21,729 bases of DNA from Candidatus Dojkabacteria bacterium (lineage in GTDB: Bacteria; Patescibacteriota; Dojkabacteria; J137): positions 1 to 21,729 of the forward strand of contig RFKV01000030.1 in assembly GCA_003694175.1 (NCBI GenBank). Reading direction: 5' to 3'. Below, piece after piece: positions 7,313-13,564 of this stretch (the first letter of the stretch is position 1; each line of letters begins with the position of its first letter). Under the pieces are notes generated by a model that saw nothing but the letters and a program-made list of their open reading frames with translations, was not told where the DNA came from and made no database searches. The position numbers and the translations under genes are program-made.

Positions 7313-8614
7313 CTAATCCTTTATCTGTAAACTAACAATTTGGGTAGTAGAGTCGTAGGTCTTTTGGGTCAGTAGTTTGAAGTCACTTTTTCTTTTTAAC
7401 TCTATTTCGTATTTTGCGGTTCCATCTTTGAATTCTTTAAGTTCAATTTTTACAAAATTAGCGTTACCTAGAGAAGATATACCCGTTGCAGCCTGAATAT
7501 CTGCTGCTGTAAGTACTTTTTTTGTTGAAAGAACTGCTTGTGACAAATTCGATATCTCCAAGATTATAACTGGCTTGTCGGTAATCGATTTGCTGTAATA
7601 TGCTTTAGCGTTTGGTATATAGTTTTCACCAAGCATGTTGGACTTCCCAAAACTTATTTCAAAAAAGCTTCCTTCATCCCATGCCCAATAATTATCTTGT
7701 AAAATCACATTTCCAGAAACATTGCTTGAGATATATTGTGTATTTTGAGAAAACTTATTTACATAAAAAGGTGCGCTGGGTCTATTCTCGTTGGCTGTTA
7801 CAGGGCTTGAGACCGGAGTAGAACTACTAGGATTGTTTGTATTTGTGTTGCTACCTTGTGAGTTAGAGACTTTGTTGATCTCCTCGATAGATTTCAGATC
7901 TAAAACCAAAGACCCAGAGTCAAAATAAATCCTGTACTTAAAAGCTTCTGAAACATTTAATTTGAAAGAATTTTTATCACTTAGGAACTCTATGCTTTTA
8001 AGAAAAGAGTCCACTTTTTTTACTTTTTTCAAACCCTCAGAAACAGTTAACTTACTGTTAAGCAAGACTGTAATACTTCTTCCAGTGCTGGAGTATTCTA
8101 TGTTTATTATCGGCAGTTTATTACCCTCAGCCTCGAAATTAAACTTAGTTCTAGAAAAAGTAGAGTACCTAGTATACTCTATCTTTTTAAGAAAAACTTT
8201 AGAAGGATCTATCGTTGAGTCACCTAACACCAAAGCAGGACTGTCCTTATATTCTAAATTTTGAGCAACGTTTTTTGCTTCACTTTCTGGTTTTGTAACA
8301 ATATTTAACGTGTAGTCATCAATAATAATGTCATTGTTTTTAACTCCGTTCTTCGTGGACAAAGCGGTTGTATCGCTTTCAGACTGATTGTTGTTCAATA
8401 TAACACTTCTAACAACTAACGCTGCACCGACCCCAAAAACAACCACTAAAAAAATGTAGAGCAAAATCCTTCCAGTCTCGTTTTTAGGTTCTTCTCTTTG
8501 CATCTCTGAAAATCTTTTAAATTCGAGCTTTTCAGGATTTATAGTACTTGGCATTTCACTGTAAAGTGGAGATTTTTGGATACCTTCGTCAGCCTGGGGT
8601 TTTGATCTAGACAT
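7313..8614 (-). CDS. membrane-anchored extracytoplasmic protein of unknown function
   Basis: 433 residues. A hydrophilic N-terminus of about 48 residues precedes one membrane span (about 49-70, RILLYIFLVVVFGVGAALVV). The remaining 360 residues are therefore probably outside the cell. The outer part has two beta-rich blocks (about 120-245 and 280-433) joined by a Ser/Asn/Thr/Pro linker near 247-280 (NTNTNNPSSSTPVSSPVT). The first block, with alternating strands ending YRIYFDSGSLVLDLK, is faintly like AMIN-type surface-binding domains; this is a guess from pattern, not a match. No catalytic motif or cysteine is visible. The gene lies downstream of the SufC-like ATPase on the same strand but has its own promoter. 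I do not recognise the family. Confidence 0.85.
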   Translation of the reverse strand: MSRSKPQADEGIQKSPLYSEMPSTINPEKLEFKRFSEMQREEPKNETGRILLYIFLVVVFGVGAALVVRSVILNNNQSESDTTALSTKNGVKNNDIIIDDYTLNIVTKPESEAKNVAQNLEYKDSPALVLGDSTIDPSKVFLKKIEYTRYSTFSRTKFNFEAEGNKLPIINIEYSSTGRSITVLLNSKLTVSEGLKKVKKVDSFLKSIEFLSDKNSFKLNVSEAFKYRIYFDSGSLVLDLKSIEEINKVSNSQGSNTNTNNPSSSTPVSSPVTANENRPSAPFYVNKFSQNTQYISSNVSGNVILQDNYWAWDEGSFFEISFGKSNMLGENYIPNAKAYYSKSITDKPVIILEISNLSQAVLSTKKVLTAADIQAATGISSLGNANFVKIELKEFKDGTAKYEIELKRKSDFKLLTQKTYDSTTQIVSLQIKD

Positions 8615-8657
8615 ATTTTATTCGAATTAACAAATATGGATCCTTGTTCACTCGTTC

Positions 8658-8686
8658 ATTCTATAACACGCCAAAGACAGTGTCAA
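8658..8686 (-). promoter_or_regulatory. sigma70-type promoter for the membrane-anchored protein
   Basis: On the minus strand, TTGACA (8686-8681) is separated by exactly 17 bases from TAGAAT (8663-8658). An overlapping extended -10 reading, TGtTATAGA, sits at 8668-8660. Predicted start is near 8651, giving a leader of about 36 bases. It lies in the 81-base gap after the SufC-like gene, so the two minus-strand genes need not be one operon. Confidence 0.65.
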
Positions 8687-8695
8687 ATCGTTAAT

Positions 8696-9484
8696 TTATT
8701 GATTCAACTTTTGCATTTCGATTTCAATAAAATTATCAAAATGCTTTTTTGCATTGTCGTAGTGTGTGACTATCACCAATATACCACCTTGGTTAGTTCT
8801 ATGGTAATCGGCGATTGCTTCAAAGATTTCATGTGTTGATTTTTTATCTAAACCTGAATCAATTTCATCTAAAAACACATATTTGGGGGATAGAATCAAC
8901 ATTTGAAGTATTTCGGTTTTCTTTTTTTCACCACCTGAAAATCCCTCATTTAAGTTTCTCTTTAGTAGTTCTTTGGGATAATTTATTTTTTCTGAAATTT
9001 CTTCAAGATATTTTTTGAATGCAAAAACGCTGAGGTGCTTTTCCTTTGGGAGTGTGTTGTTGTAAATTAGTCTCAGAAACGAAGTTAAACCCACACCAGG
9101 AATCTCTGTAGGATATTGATTAGCCAGGAAAATGCCTAAATTTGACCTTGATGTTGCAGACAGTCTGTTAATTTTGATTCGTTTAAGCTTTATATTATCT
9201 CCCAAATCTTCCACATCAAAATCTATGTCCTCTTCCTTACATTCCTCTTCAATCTTTTGAAATCTATATTTTTCATAAATTTCATCTATTATCTCTATAT
9301 CACCACTTTCGATCGTATACATTGGGTTACCCATAATGGTATTTACAAGTGTTGATTTCCCCGATCCATTTCTACCAACTAAAAAGTACACATTTCCATT
9401 CTGAAGATCTAAATTAAAGTTGTTAATTATCCTTTTTGATTTGTTATCAGATAATGTTACACTTAGATTTCTAATTCTGATCAT
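8696..9484 (-). CDS. SufC-like ABC ATPase (orphan)
   Basis: 262 residues with all ABC ATPase motifs: Walker A GRNGSGKST (37-45), Q-loop Gln123, signature FSGGEKKK (182-189), Walker B YVFLDE (202-207) and switch His241. It belongs to the SufC branch, not to transporters: QYPTEIPGV after the Q-loop, LNEGFSGGEKKKTEILQM, and DEIDSGLD and IVTHY are all SufC-specific. SufC normally powers the SufBCD scaffold for iron-sulfur cluster assembly. Neither sufB nor sufD is here. An acidic insert of about 35 residues (about 68-108, with EEECKEEDIDFDVEDLGD) lies between the Walker A lobe and the Q-loop. The ATG at 9484 matches the SufC N-terminus; an in-frame ATG at 9508 would add eight residues. Its partner and role are unknown. 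Confidence 0.85.
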   Translation of the reverse strand: MIRIRNLSVTLSDNKSKRIINNFNLDLQNGNVYFLVGRNGSGKSTLVNTIMGNPMYTIESGDIEIIDEIYEKYRFQKIEEECKEEDIDFDVEDLGDNIKLKRIKINRLSATSRSNLGIFLANQYPTEIPGVGLTSFLRLIYNNTLPKEKHLSVFAFKKYLEEISEKINYPKELLKRNLNEGFSGGEKKKTEILQMLILSPKYVFLDEIDSGLDKKSTHEIFEAIADYHRTNQGGILVIVTHYDNAKKHFDNFIEIEMQKLNQ

Positions 9485-9491
9485 GGATTTG

Positions 9492-9500
9492 ATTTTATCA
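9492..9500 (-). promoter_or_regulatory. extended -10 box for the SufC-like gene
   Basis: The minus strand reads TGATAAAAT (TGn plus TAAAAT), ending 7 bases before the ATG at 9484. If used, the mRNA would be practically leaderless and the longer start at 9508 would be excluded. No good -35 box is visible. Confidence 0.35.
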
Positions 9501-9508
9501 TTGTGCAT

Positions 9509-9517
9509 TGTTATGAT
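9509..9517 (+). promoter_or_regulatory. extended -10 box for the CofD/YvcK-like gene
   Basis: TGtTATGAT, ending 14 bases before the ATG at 9532, would give a leader of about 8 bases. It lies in the 47-base gap between two head-to-head genes and is back-to-back with the minus-strand box, forming a compact divergent promoter. Confidence 0.4.
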
Positions 9518-9531
9518 TCAAACGTCTTCTT

Positions 9532-10896
9532 ATGAGTAAGCTACTTATACTTGCACTTTCAGGTCATGCGTCAGCTGTTTGGGACAAGTTTTTTCAGGGC
9601 CTGAACGTAACGGATGGTAATTACGAGGTTTTTGCTTTTCAGTCCCAATGGGATGACGGTGGTCACACGGGTTATTTGCTTGAGTATTACGAATGGCTTT
9701 TTCATTCTCAGAGCGGGAGGGATCAAACGATATATCGTTTAATTTCAAACATAGCAGGCGGCGATTTGGAAAATGTGATTCCCCCACCTCTAGGTGATTT
9801 AAAATCTCAAGTTTCAAGATGGGCTGGCAAACTTTGGGAGAAAAGTGGGTATAGGAGGAATGAAGCGGAAAAAATAAGAAATTTATTTGCTTCAAAAGTT
9901 TCTACAGATGAAGTGAAAATCAAGATGAATGAATCCTTTAGCGTATTAAATAATTTGGCAAAATTGTCGAGAAAGCCTAATGCTTTTTTTGAAAATGATG
10001 AAAGGTATTTTAATATTTTGTCCGAGTTTATAGAAAGTTATGTGAGATATTCAAGATTAAATCCTAGGGATCAAGGTCATTCTATTGGTAATCTTTTACT
10101 TTCGTTTTTGTACTTACACTCTCAGCTGTATCATAAAGTCAAAAACCTAGCTGATAAAACTACTCCACATAATCTTTTTTTTGGTTTACTTAAAAATCTA
10201 GCGTTAATTCCACGAGGTGTCTATCAGGAGCTGTTATGTAATGGAGGAATTAGACTGTACGGCTCAGATCAGTTAAAAAACAAATTCTCAGGTGAGTCCA
10301 ATTTTGATGAAGTGTCTATAAAAAATCCAGCCATAAACTTCCATGAAGGTAACAGAGTAGAGCTAAGCTCTTATTCCTTCGAAACTAGGATGGATCAAAC
10401 ATTGACTTGCGAAACAACTTTTTCGACAATACTTGATAAGGTGGATATAGTTATAATCCCTCCCGGGTCACTTTCTAATTGGATGCCTTTAGTAAATAAA
10501 TTTCATAAGCTTATTTTAAGAAAAAATTTGAAAGTTGTGTGGTTTCCAAATGCTTTCTGTCATATATCTGAAGCTGATATTTTAGACCAGTACGAGTACC
10601 TTCAATCGTTATTTAAAGGCCAATTAATTGTTATACGTCCAAAGCAAAATGTGTACACATTTTTGAGGTCACAGAATTTAACAGATCAAGAGAAAGAGAG
10701 TTATGAGCTAAGTTATTTTAATGAGCATAAAAGAGAGGCAAATTTTGATCTACTCAAAGGTGATAACATCTTTAATCTAATCGATTACACACTGCAAGGG
10801 TCAAATCATGGAGGAATTAAATACGATCAGAACTGTATTGCAAAAATAGTAAAGTATTTAATCCAGGGAGGTGAGCTTACAGATTTGTCTGATTAG
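9532..10896 (+). CDS. divergent CofD/YvcK-family protein
   Basis: 454 residues. Four blocks appear in the order and spacing logic of the CofD/YvcK (UPF0052) family: an N-terminal beta strand and turn (LLILALSGHASAVWDKFFQGL), QWDDGGHTGYLL (DDGG at 41-44, family consensus DDGGSSGRLR), PPPLGDLKSQ (84-93, consensus PPGDLRN), GHSIGNLLLSFLYL (182-195, consensus GHSLGNLLL) and VDIVIIPPGSLSNW (304-317, consensus VDLIVIGPGSLYTS). CofD moves phospholactate in coenzyme F420 synthesis. YvcK binds UDP-N-acetylglucosamine and affects cell-wall metabolism. This protein is much longer than either (about 310-330), and the usual N-terminal GGGTG is replaced by ALSGHAS, so neither function can be assigned. It has a divergent promoter shared with the SufC-like gene. 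Confidence 0.75.
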   Translation: MSKLLILALSGHASAVWDKFFQGLNVTDGNYEVFAFQSQWDDGGHTGYLLEYYEWLFHSQSGRDQTIYRLISNIAGGDLENVIPPPLGDLKSQVSRWAGKLWEKSGYRRNEAEKIRNLFASKVSTDEVKIKMNESFSVLNNLAKLSRKPNAFFENDERYFNILSEFIESYVRYSRLNPRDQGHSIGNLLLSFLYLHSQLYHKVKNLADKTTPHNLFFGLLKNLALIPRGVYQELLCNGGIRLYGSDQLKNKFSGESNFDEVSIKNPAINFHEGNRVELSSYSFETRMDQTLTCETTFSTILDKVDIVIIPPGSLSNWMPLVNKFHKLILRKNLKVVWFPNAFCHISEADILDQYEYLQSLFKGQLIVIRPKQNVYTFLRSQNLTDQEKESYELSYFNEHKREANFDLLKGDNIFNLIDYTLQGSNHGGIKYDQNCIAKIVKYLIQGGELTDLSD

Positions 10897-10923
10897 ATTC
10901 GTTTGATTTCAACTGCAGCATCA

Positions 10924-10937
10924 ACTTCTAACTTCTA
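10924..10937. repeat. tandem duplication of ACTTCTA
   Basis: Two perfect adjacent copies of a 7-base unit, directly after the CofD-like gene and within the loop side of an imperfect inverted repeat. Confidence 0.7.
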
Positions 10938-11169
10938 ACATCATCTCTTCGTTCTGCATGAGTTGCTACAGGGTTGACAATTTCGACAAATTTGGAATGT
11001 ACTGTTTTTGGTCAAGAGATCATATTTGCAATTAACAAAACTTCGTTGATAATTTGATTTGTTAGTTAGGTTTTGTTGGTTTAGTTCTGTAGCTATTTTT
11101 TTTGCTTTTTAAAGTTAAGAGTCATCCACAACAAAAACTTGGGTAAAAACAAATAACGGGATAAATTTT

Positions 11170-11185
11170 TTTTAAGTTTTTAAGT
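11170..11185. repeat. tandem duplication of TTTTAAGT
   Basis: Two perfect adjacent copies of an 8-base unit. The core TTTTAAGT is also the core of the 10-base repeat at 11349-11368. Confidence 0.7.
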
Positions 11186-11348
11186 TTCCTGTGCTTCTTA
11201 TTTGTTTTTTCTTATCGGTTTTACTTTTAAAATCTCATAGTATGTAATATTTTAACTTCATCATCGAAATTAGCTTTGGTGTTGTGGAACAGTTATGTGA
11301 AGTTGATTTATTCAGATCTTCACTTGTTCTTATTAGTTTGACTTCAAA

Positions 11349-11368
11349 TTTTAAGTTGTTTTAAGTTG
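11349..11368. repeat. tandem duplication of TTTTAAGTTG
   Basis: Two perfect adjacent copies of a 10-base unit, followed by a short GC-rich patch (CCCCCTAG-like) that stands out in the AT-rich stretch. Confidence 0.7.
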
Positions 11369-11514
11369 CCCCCTAGTGTGATTTACTTTATCAAAAAAGT
11401 TTTGTACAGTACTTTAGTTATCGGATCGTGTAGACAGATTTAGAATCCAACTTTGGCTAAAAGAGAATAAACAGGTAAATGTCACAATGAATCTGATATC
11501 TAGTGTTTGTAAAT

Positions 11515-12570
11515 CTAATTATCTTGTTTTCTTAAAATAATCTCCATTTTACTAGTGGCTTGAAGCAACAATACTTCAGTGTCAATACTACCATTTAGGG
11601 AATTTGGATCGATATTATTTTGCCTAACACCTAAATATTGTTGTATAAATTTAGCTGTTGTAATACGTTCACTCTTTCTAAACATATCAACTGAAACCGA
11701 GGAGCCTAAAATTTCTCTGATTTCACTTAGGTACTCTTCTGGTGTCATCACTTTTCCGGATTCATTTAGTATAAAGTAAGTCTCGTTTATTTCTTTCCAA
11801 TCTTTTATTGTATCCAGAGATACATAATCTTTTTGACAATCATTCCAAAAGTTTCTAAAGTGCATAGCAAGTTCAGCAAACAATCCCATTGGTAAAATGA
11901 CATTACCATCGCTACTTAGTGGTGGAAAGTCTGGTGTGACAATTTGAGGCACGAAATCTCCATTCCATGACTCAAACTTCCTGTAGTGTTTTCTGAATAC
12001 GTTATAAAAGTTCCTACTTAAATCGTCTTTAAATTCAACTAGTACGTCTCCAGTAAACTCTGGACCGCAAAAATCTCTTACATAAACCACTCCTCCTGGT
12101 GATAAAACTCTAAAGCTTTCTCTGATAGTTTGTCTCCACATATCAATCCCATTTTGATTGTAACTGTAAACTTCATGCAATATTGCCGATAAAACCACGA
12201 TGTTAATCCTATTGTTGAGGATTGGAATATTTGAAGCATCACCTAAAATAAGTTCATACGCATTTGGTATCTGATTAATTATCATTCGTTCTTTTGCTCT
12301 TGAGATTGCAACGCTGGAAATATCCAATCCGTAGATCTTTGGATGTTTACTTCGCAAAATTCTGTAGATTGCCTGTAGCTCCTCACCTTGTCCCACCCCA
12401 ACTGAAAGCACATGATCTCCATTATTTGCATACTGATCCAGTATCATTAGTTTCTGAATGGCAACAGCAAAATCTTCAGCACTTGTCCCATTAATTGAGT
12501 CCAAATAGTTATTTCCTCCTAGCCTATCTAGGTATTCTCCGATTTCACTCACCATCATAATGCTTTTCAT
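11515..12570 (-). CDS. SAM-dependent class I methyltransferase
   Basis: 351 residues. The N-terminal two thirds is a Rossmann-type methyltransferase: motif I VLSVGVGQG (54-62), the acidic end of strand 2 in IYGLDIS (Asp83), GDAS (Asp111), the post-motif AILHEVY (129-135) and the later SPGGVVYVRDF strand. The C-terminal 150 residues (from about 200) have no motif I recognise and probably define the substrate. The sequence does not tell whether the target is a small molecule, lipid or protein. It starts with MKSIMMVSEI; the ATGs at residues 5 and 6 are alternative starts. The gene is divergent from the Nudix gene, with its own extended -10 box, and has no visible Shine-Dalgarno. Confidence 0.85.
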   Translation of the reverse strand: MKSIMMVSEIGEYLDRLGGNNYLDSINGTSAEDFAVAIQKLMILDQYANNGDHVLSVGVGQGEELQAIYRILRSKHPKIYGLDISSVAISRAKERMIINQIPNAYELILGDASNIPILNNRINIVVLSAILHEVYSYNQNGIDMWRQTIRESFRVLSPGGVVYVRDFCGPEFTGDVLVEFKDDLSRNFYNVFRKHYRKFESWNGDFVPQIVTPDFPPLSSDGNVILPMGLFAELAMHFRNFWNDCQKDYVSLDTIKDWKEINETYFILNESGKVMTPEEYLSEIREILGSSVSVDMFRKSERITTAKFIQQYLGVRQNNIDPNSLNGSIDTEVLLLQATSKMEIILRKQDN

Positions 12571-12604
12571 AAATTTAGAAATGTTGGTAAGATGACTATA
12601 TATA

Positions 12605-12613
12605 ATTATACCA
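12605..12613 (-). promoter_or_regulatory. extended -10 promoter of the methyltransferase gene
   Basis: The minus strand reads TGGTATAAT, a perfect TATAAT preceded by TGn, 34 bases before the ATG. Expected leader is about 28 bases. A TTGCGA 19 bases upstream is a poor -35. Confidence 0.6.
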
Positions 12614-12665
12614 CTTTAGTTATCTAAGTTCGCAAATTTATTCATTCTTTATTTGTTGTGTGTTA

Positions 12666-12674
12666 TGTTATAAT
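12666..12674 (+). promoter_or_regulatory. extended -10 promoter of the Nudix gene
   Basis: TGTTATAAT, a perfect TATAAT with TGn, ends 25 bases before the ATG. Expected leader is about 19 bases with no ribosome-binding site. No consensus -35 box is present, as expected of extended -10 promoters. It is divergent from the methyltransferase promoter about 55 bases away. Confidence 0.65.
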
Positions 12675-12699
12675 GAGTCATTAATTTTATTGTTATTTT

Positions 12700-13167
12700 A
12701 TGAATTCATCAAAAGATCAGATAGCAAATTTTAACTCTGATGGTGTTGATCGGTTAAATGTTGGTGCTGTTTTGTTTGATGAAAACAACAGAGTCCTACT
12801 TTGCCAAAGAAGTAAGACAAAGAAGATAGCTCCGGGAGCATGGCATTTACCAGGTGGGAAAGTTGAAACTGGTGAAAGTATTGAAATGGCTATTATTCGA
12901 GAGTTAAAAGAAGAAACGAACTTGGATGTCGACTTAATTTTGGGTCTTACAGGAGTTTCACATGATTATGTCGTGGGTGAAGAGAAACATCGAACTGTTT
13001 TCGTTTGTGTCTCCGCATCAGGGAATATAATTTTAAATCATGAAAATGAAAGGTACGCTTTTGTGGCAATTGAGGAGGTTGAGAATTTTCTTGAGCCTGA
13101 GTTGGTCAAAATTTATAAAGATGCAATAGAGGCCGGTTTGAAGATGCTTGCAAGTAGCAAATCGTAA
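12700..13167 (+). CDS. Nudix hydrolase
   Basis: 155 residues. The Nudix box is complete from Gly53 to Leu75 (G-x5-E-x7-RE-L-x-EE-x-N-L). The glycine before the last hydrophobic residue is Asn74, a tolerated change. PGAWHLPGG just before it and a beta strand RVLLCQRSK are typical of MutT-like members that cleave nucleoside diphosphates linked to another group. The first 18 residues are outside the fold. Such enzymes may clean oxidised or non-standard nucleotides, but the substrate cannot be read from sequence. Transcribed from its own extended -10 promoter and followed by a good terminator, so it is a single-gene unit. Confidence 0.92.
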   Translation: MNSSKDQIANFNSDGVDRLNVGAVLFDENNRVLLCQRSKTKKIAPGAWHLPGGKVETGESIEMAIIRELKEETNLDVDLILGLTGVSHDYVVGEEKHRTVFVCVSASGNIILNHENERYAFVAIEEVENFLEPELVKIYKDAIEAGLKMLASSKS

Positions 13168-13187
13168 ATTTATAATGTAGACTCTTT

Positions 13188-13224
13188 AACTCACAAAGCT
13201 TTAATGTGTTTTTGAGTTTTTTTT
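13188..13224 (+). terminator. rho-independent terminator of the Nudix gene
   Basis: Arms AACTCA and TGAGTT enclose a 19-base loop, inside which AAAGCTTT can also pair with itself. Eight T residues (13217-13224) follow, overlapping the end of the second arm. It lies 20 bases after the Nudix stop. This is the clearest terminator in the window. Confidence 0.7.
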
Positions 13225-13396
13225 GTAGGTAAACGTTTTAACAATGTTTCAAGCTTTCCAAAGCTGGACCTTCCTCAAGTTTGTGACTAGTTTAGATGGA
13301 TGAATCTCTTTTGCGAAAAATTATTCCTTTTATTTAGTGTTTTCTAGGCTCAAGGGTTTGAAAGTATTGCCGTGTAGTTGTTGCAATGTGAGGACC

Positions 13397-13420
13397 ATAG
13401 TAAGTATAATAGTAAGCATA
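13397..13420. repeat. 12-base tandem duplication
   Basis: ATAGTAAGTATA is followed at once by ATAGTAAGCATA, two copies with one difference, about 145 bases upstream of gltX. Confidence 0.7.
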
Positions 13421-13438
13421 TTTGTATTGAAAGTTGAA

Positions 13439-13459
13439 CTATCTATCTATCTATCTATC
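13439..13459. repeat. CTAT tetranucleotide microsatellite, five copies
   Basis: Five perfect copies of CTAT plus one base, about 105 bases before the gltX start and 70 bases before its -10 box. Such tracts change length easily by slippage. Here it lies outside any gene and too far upstream to alter promoter spacing, so an effect on expression is uncertain. Confidence 0.85.
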
Positions 13460-13530
13460 ATTCACGTAAAACTATTCAAATCTTTATCAGTTTTTCAAAT
13501 TCTTCATTGAATTCGATGTTAAGGTCTATT

Positions 13531-13539
13531 TGATATAAT
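13531..13539 (+). promoter_or_regulatory. extended -10 promoter of gltX
   Basis: TGATATAAT, a perfect TATAAT preceded by TGn, ends 25 bases before the ATG, giving a leader of about 19 bases. Only a weak -35 (TTCGAT at 13512-13517, spacer 16) is present. Confidence 0.65.
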
Positions 13540-13564
13540 AAGCGGTTAGGTTCATTGGAAAAGT

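Larger units (their letters stand above)
10897..11514. other. 618-base non-coding region between convergent genes
   Basis: I find no credible gene on either strand and no tRNA, tmRNA or RNase P signature. The stretch is rich in T-tracts and repeats of TTTTAAGTT. It has three short tandem duplications, at 10924-10937, 11170-11185 and 11349-11368. An imperfect inverted repeat (10913-10926 with 10961-10971; ten pairs, a three-base bulge and one mismatch) follows the CofD-like stop. A consensus -35 hexamer TTGACA sits at 10974-10979 but lacks a good -10 partner. It is unusually long for an otherwise compact window. It could hold an unannotated small RNA or the worn-down remains of a lost gene. 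Confidence 0.6.
13168..13564. other. 397-base non-coding region before gltX
   Basis: It contains a rho-independent terminator (13188-13224), a 12-base tandem duplication (13397-13420), a five-copy CTAT microsatellite (13439-13459) and the gltX extended -10 box (13531-13539). I see no convincing gene and no tRNA. The middle (13225-13396) holds nothing I can name. Confidence 0.65.

Noticed and set aside
10974..11005. A promoter for a hidden RNA starting with TTGACA
   Set aside because: The -35 is perfect, but the nearest -10-like hexamer (TACTGT) matches at three of six bases with a 20-base spacer.
11392..11415. Terminator for the methyltransferase gene on the minus strand
   Set aside because: A 5-bp AT-rich stem before six T residues, about 100 bases past the stop; too weak to call.
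13168..13564. tRNA or CRISPR array in the intergenic regions
   Set aside because: No T-loop GTTCRANYC with a matching cloverleaf, and the repeats present are short adjacent copies without spacers.
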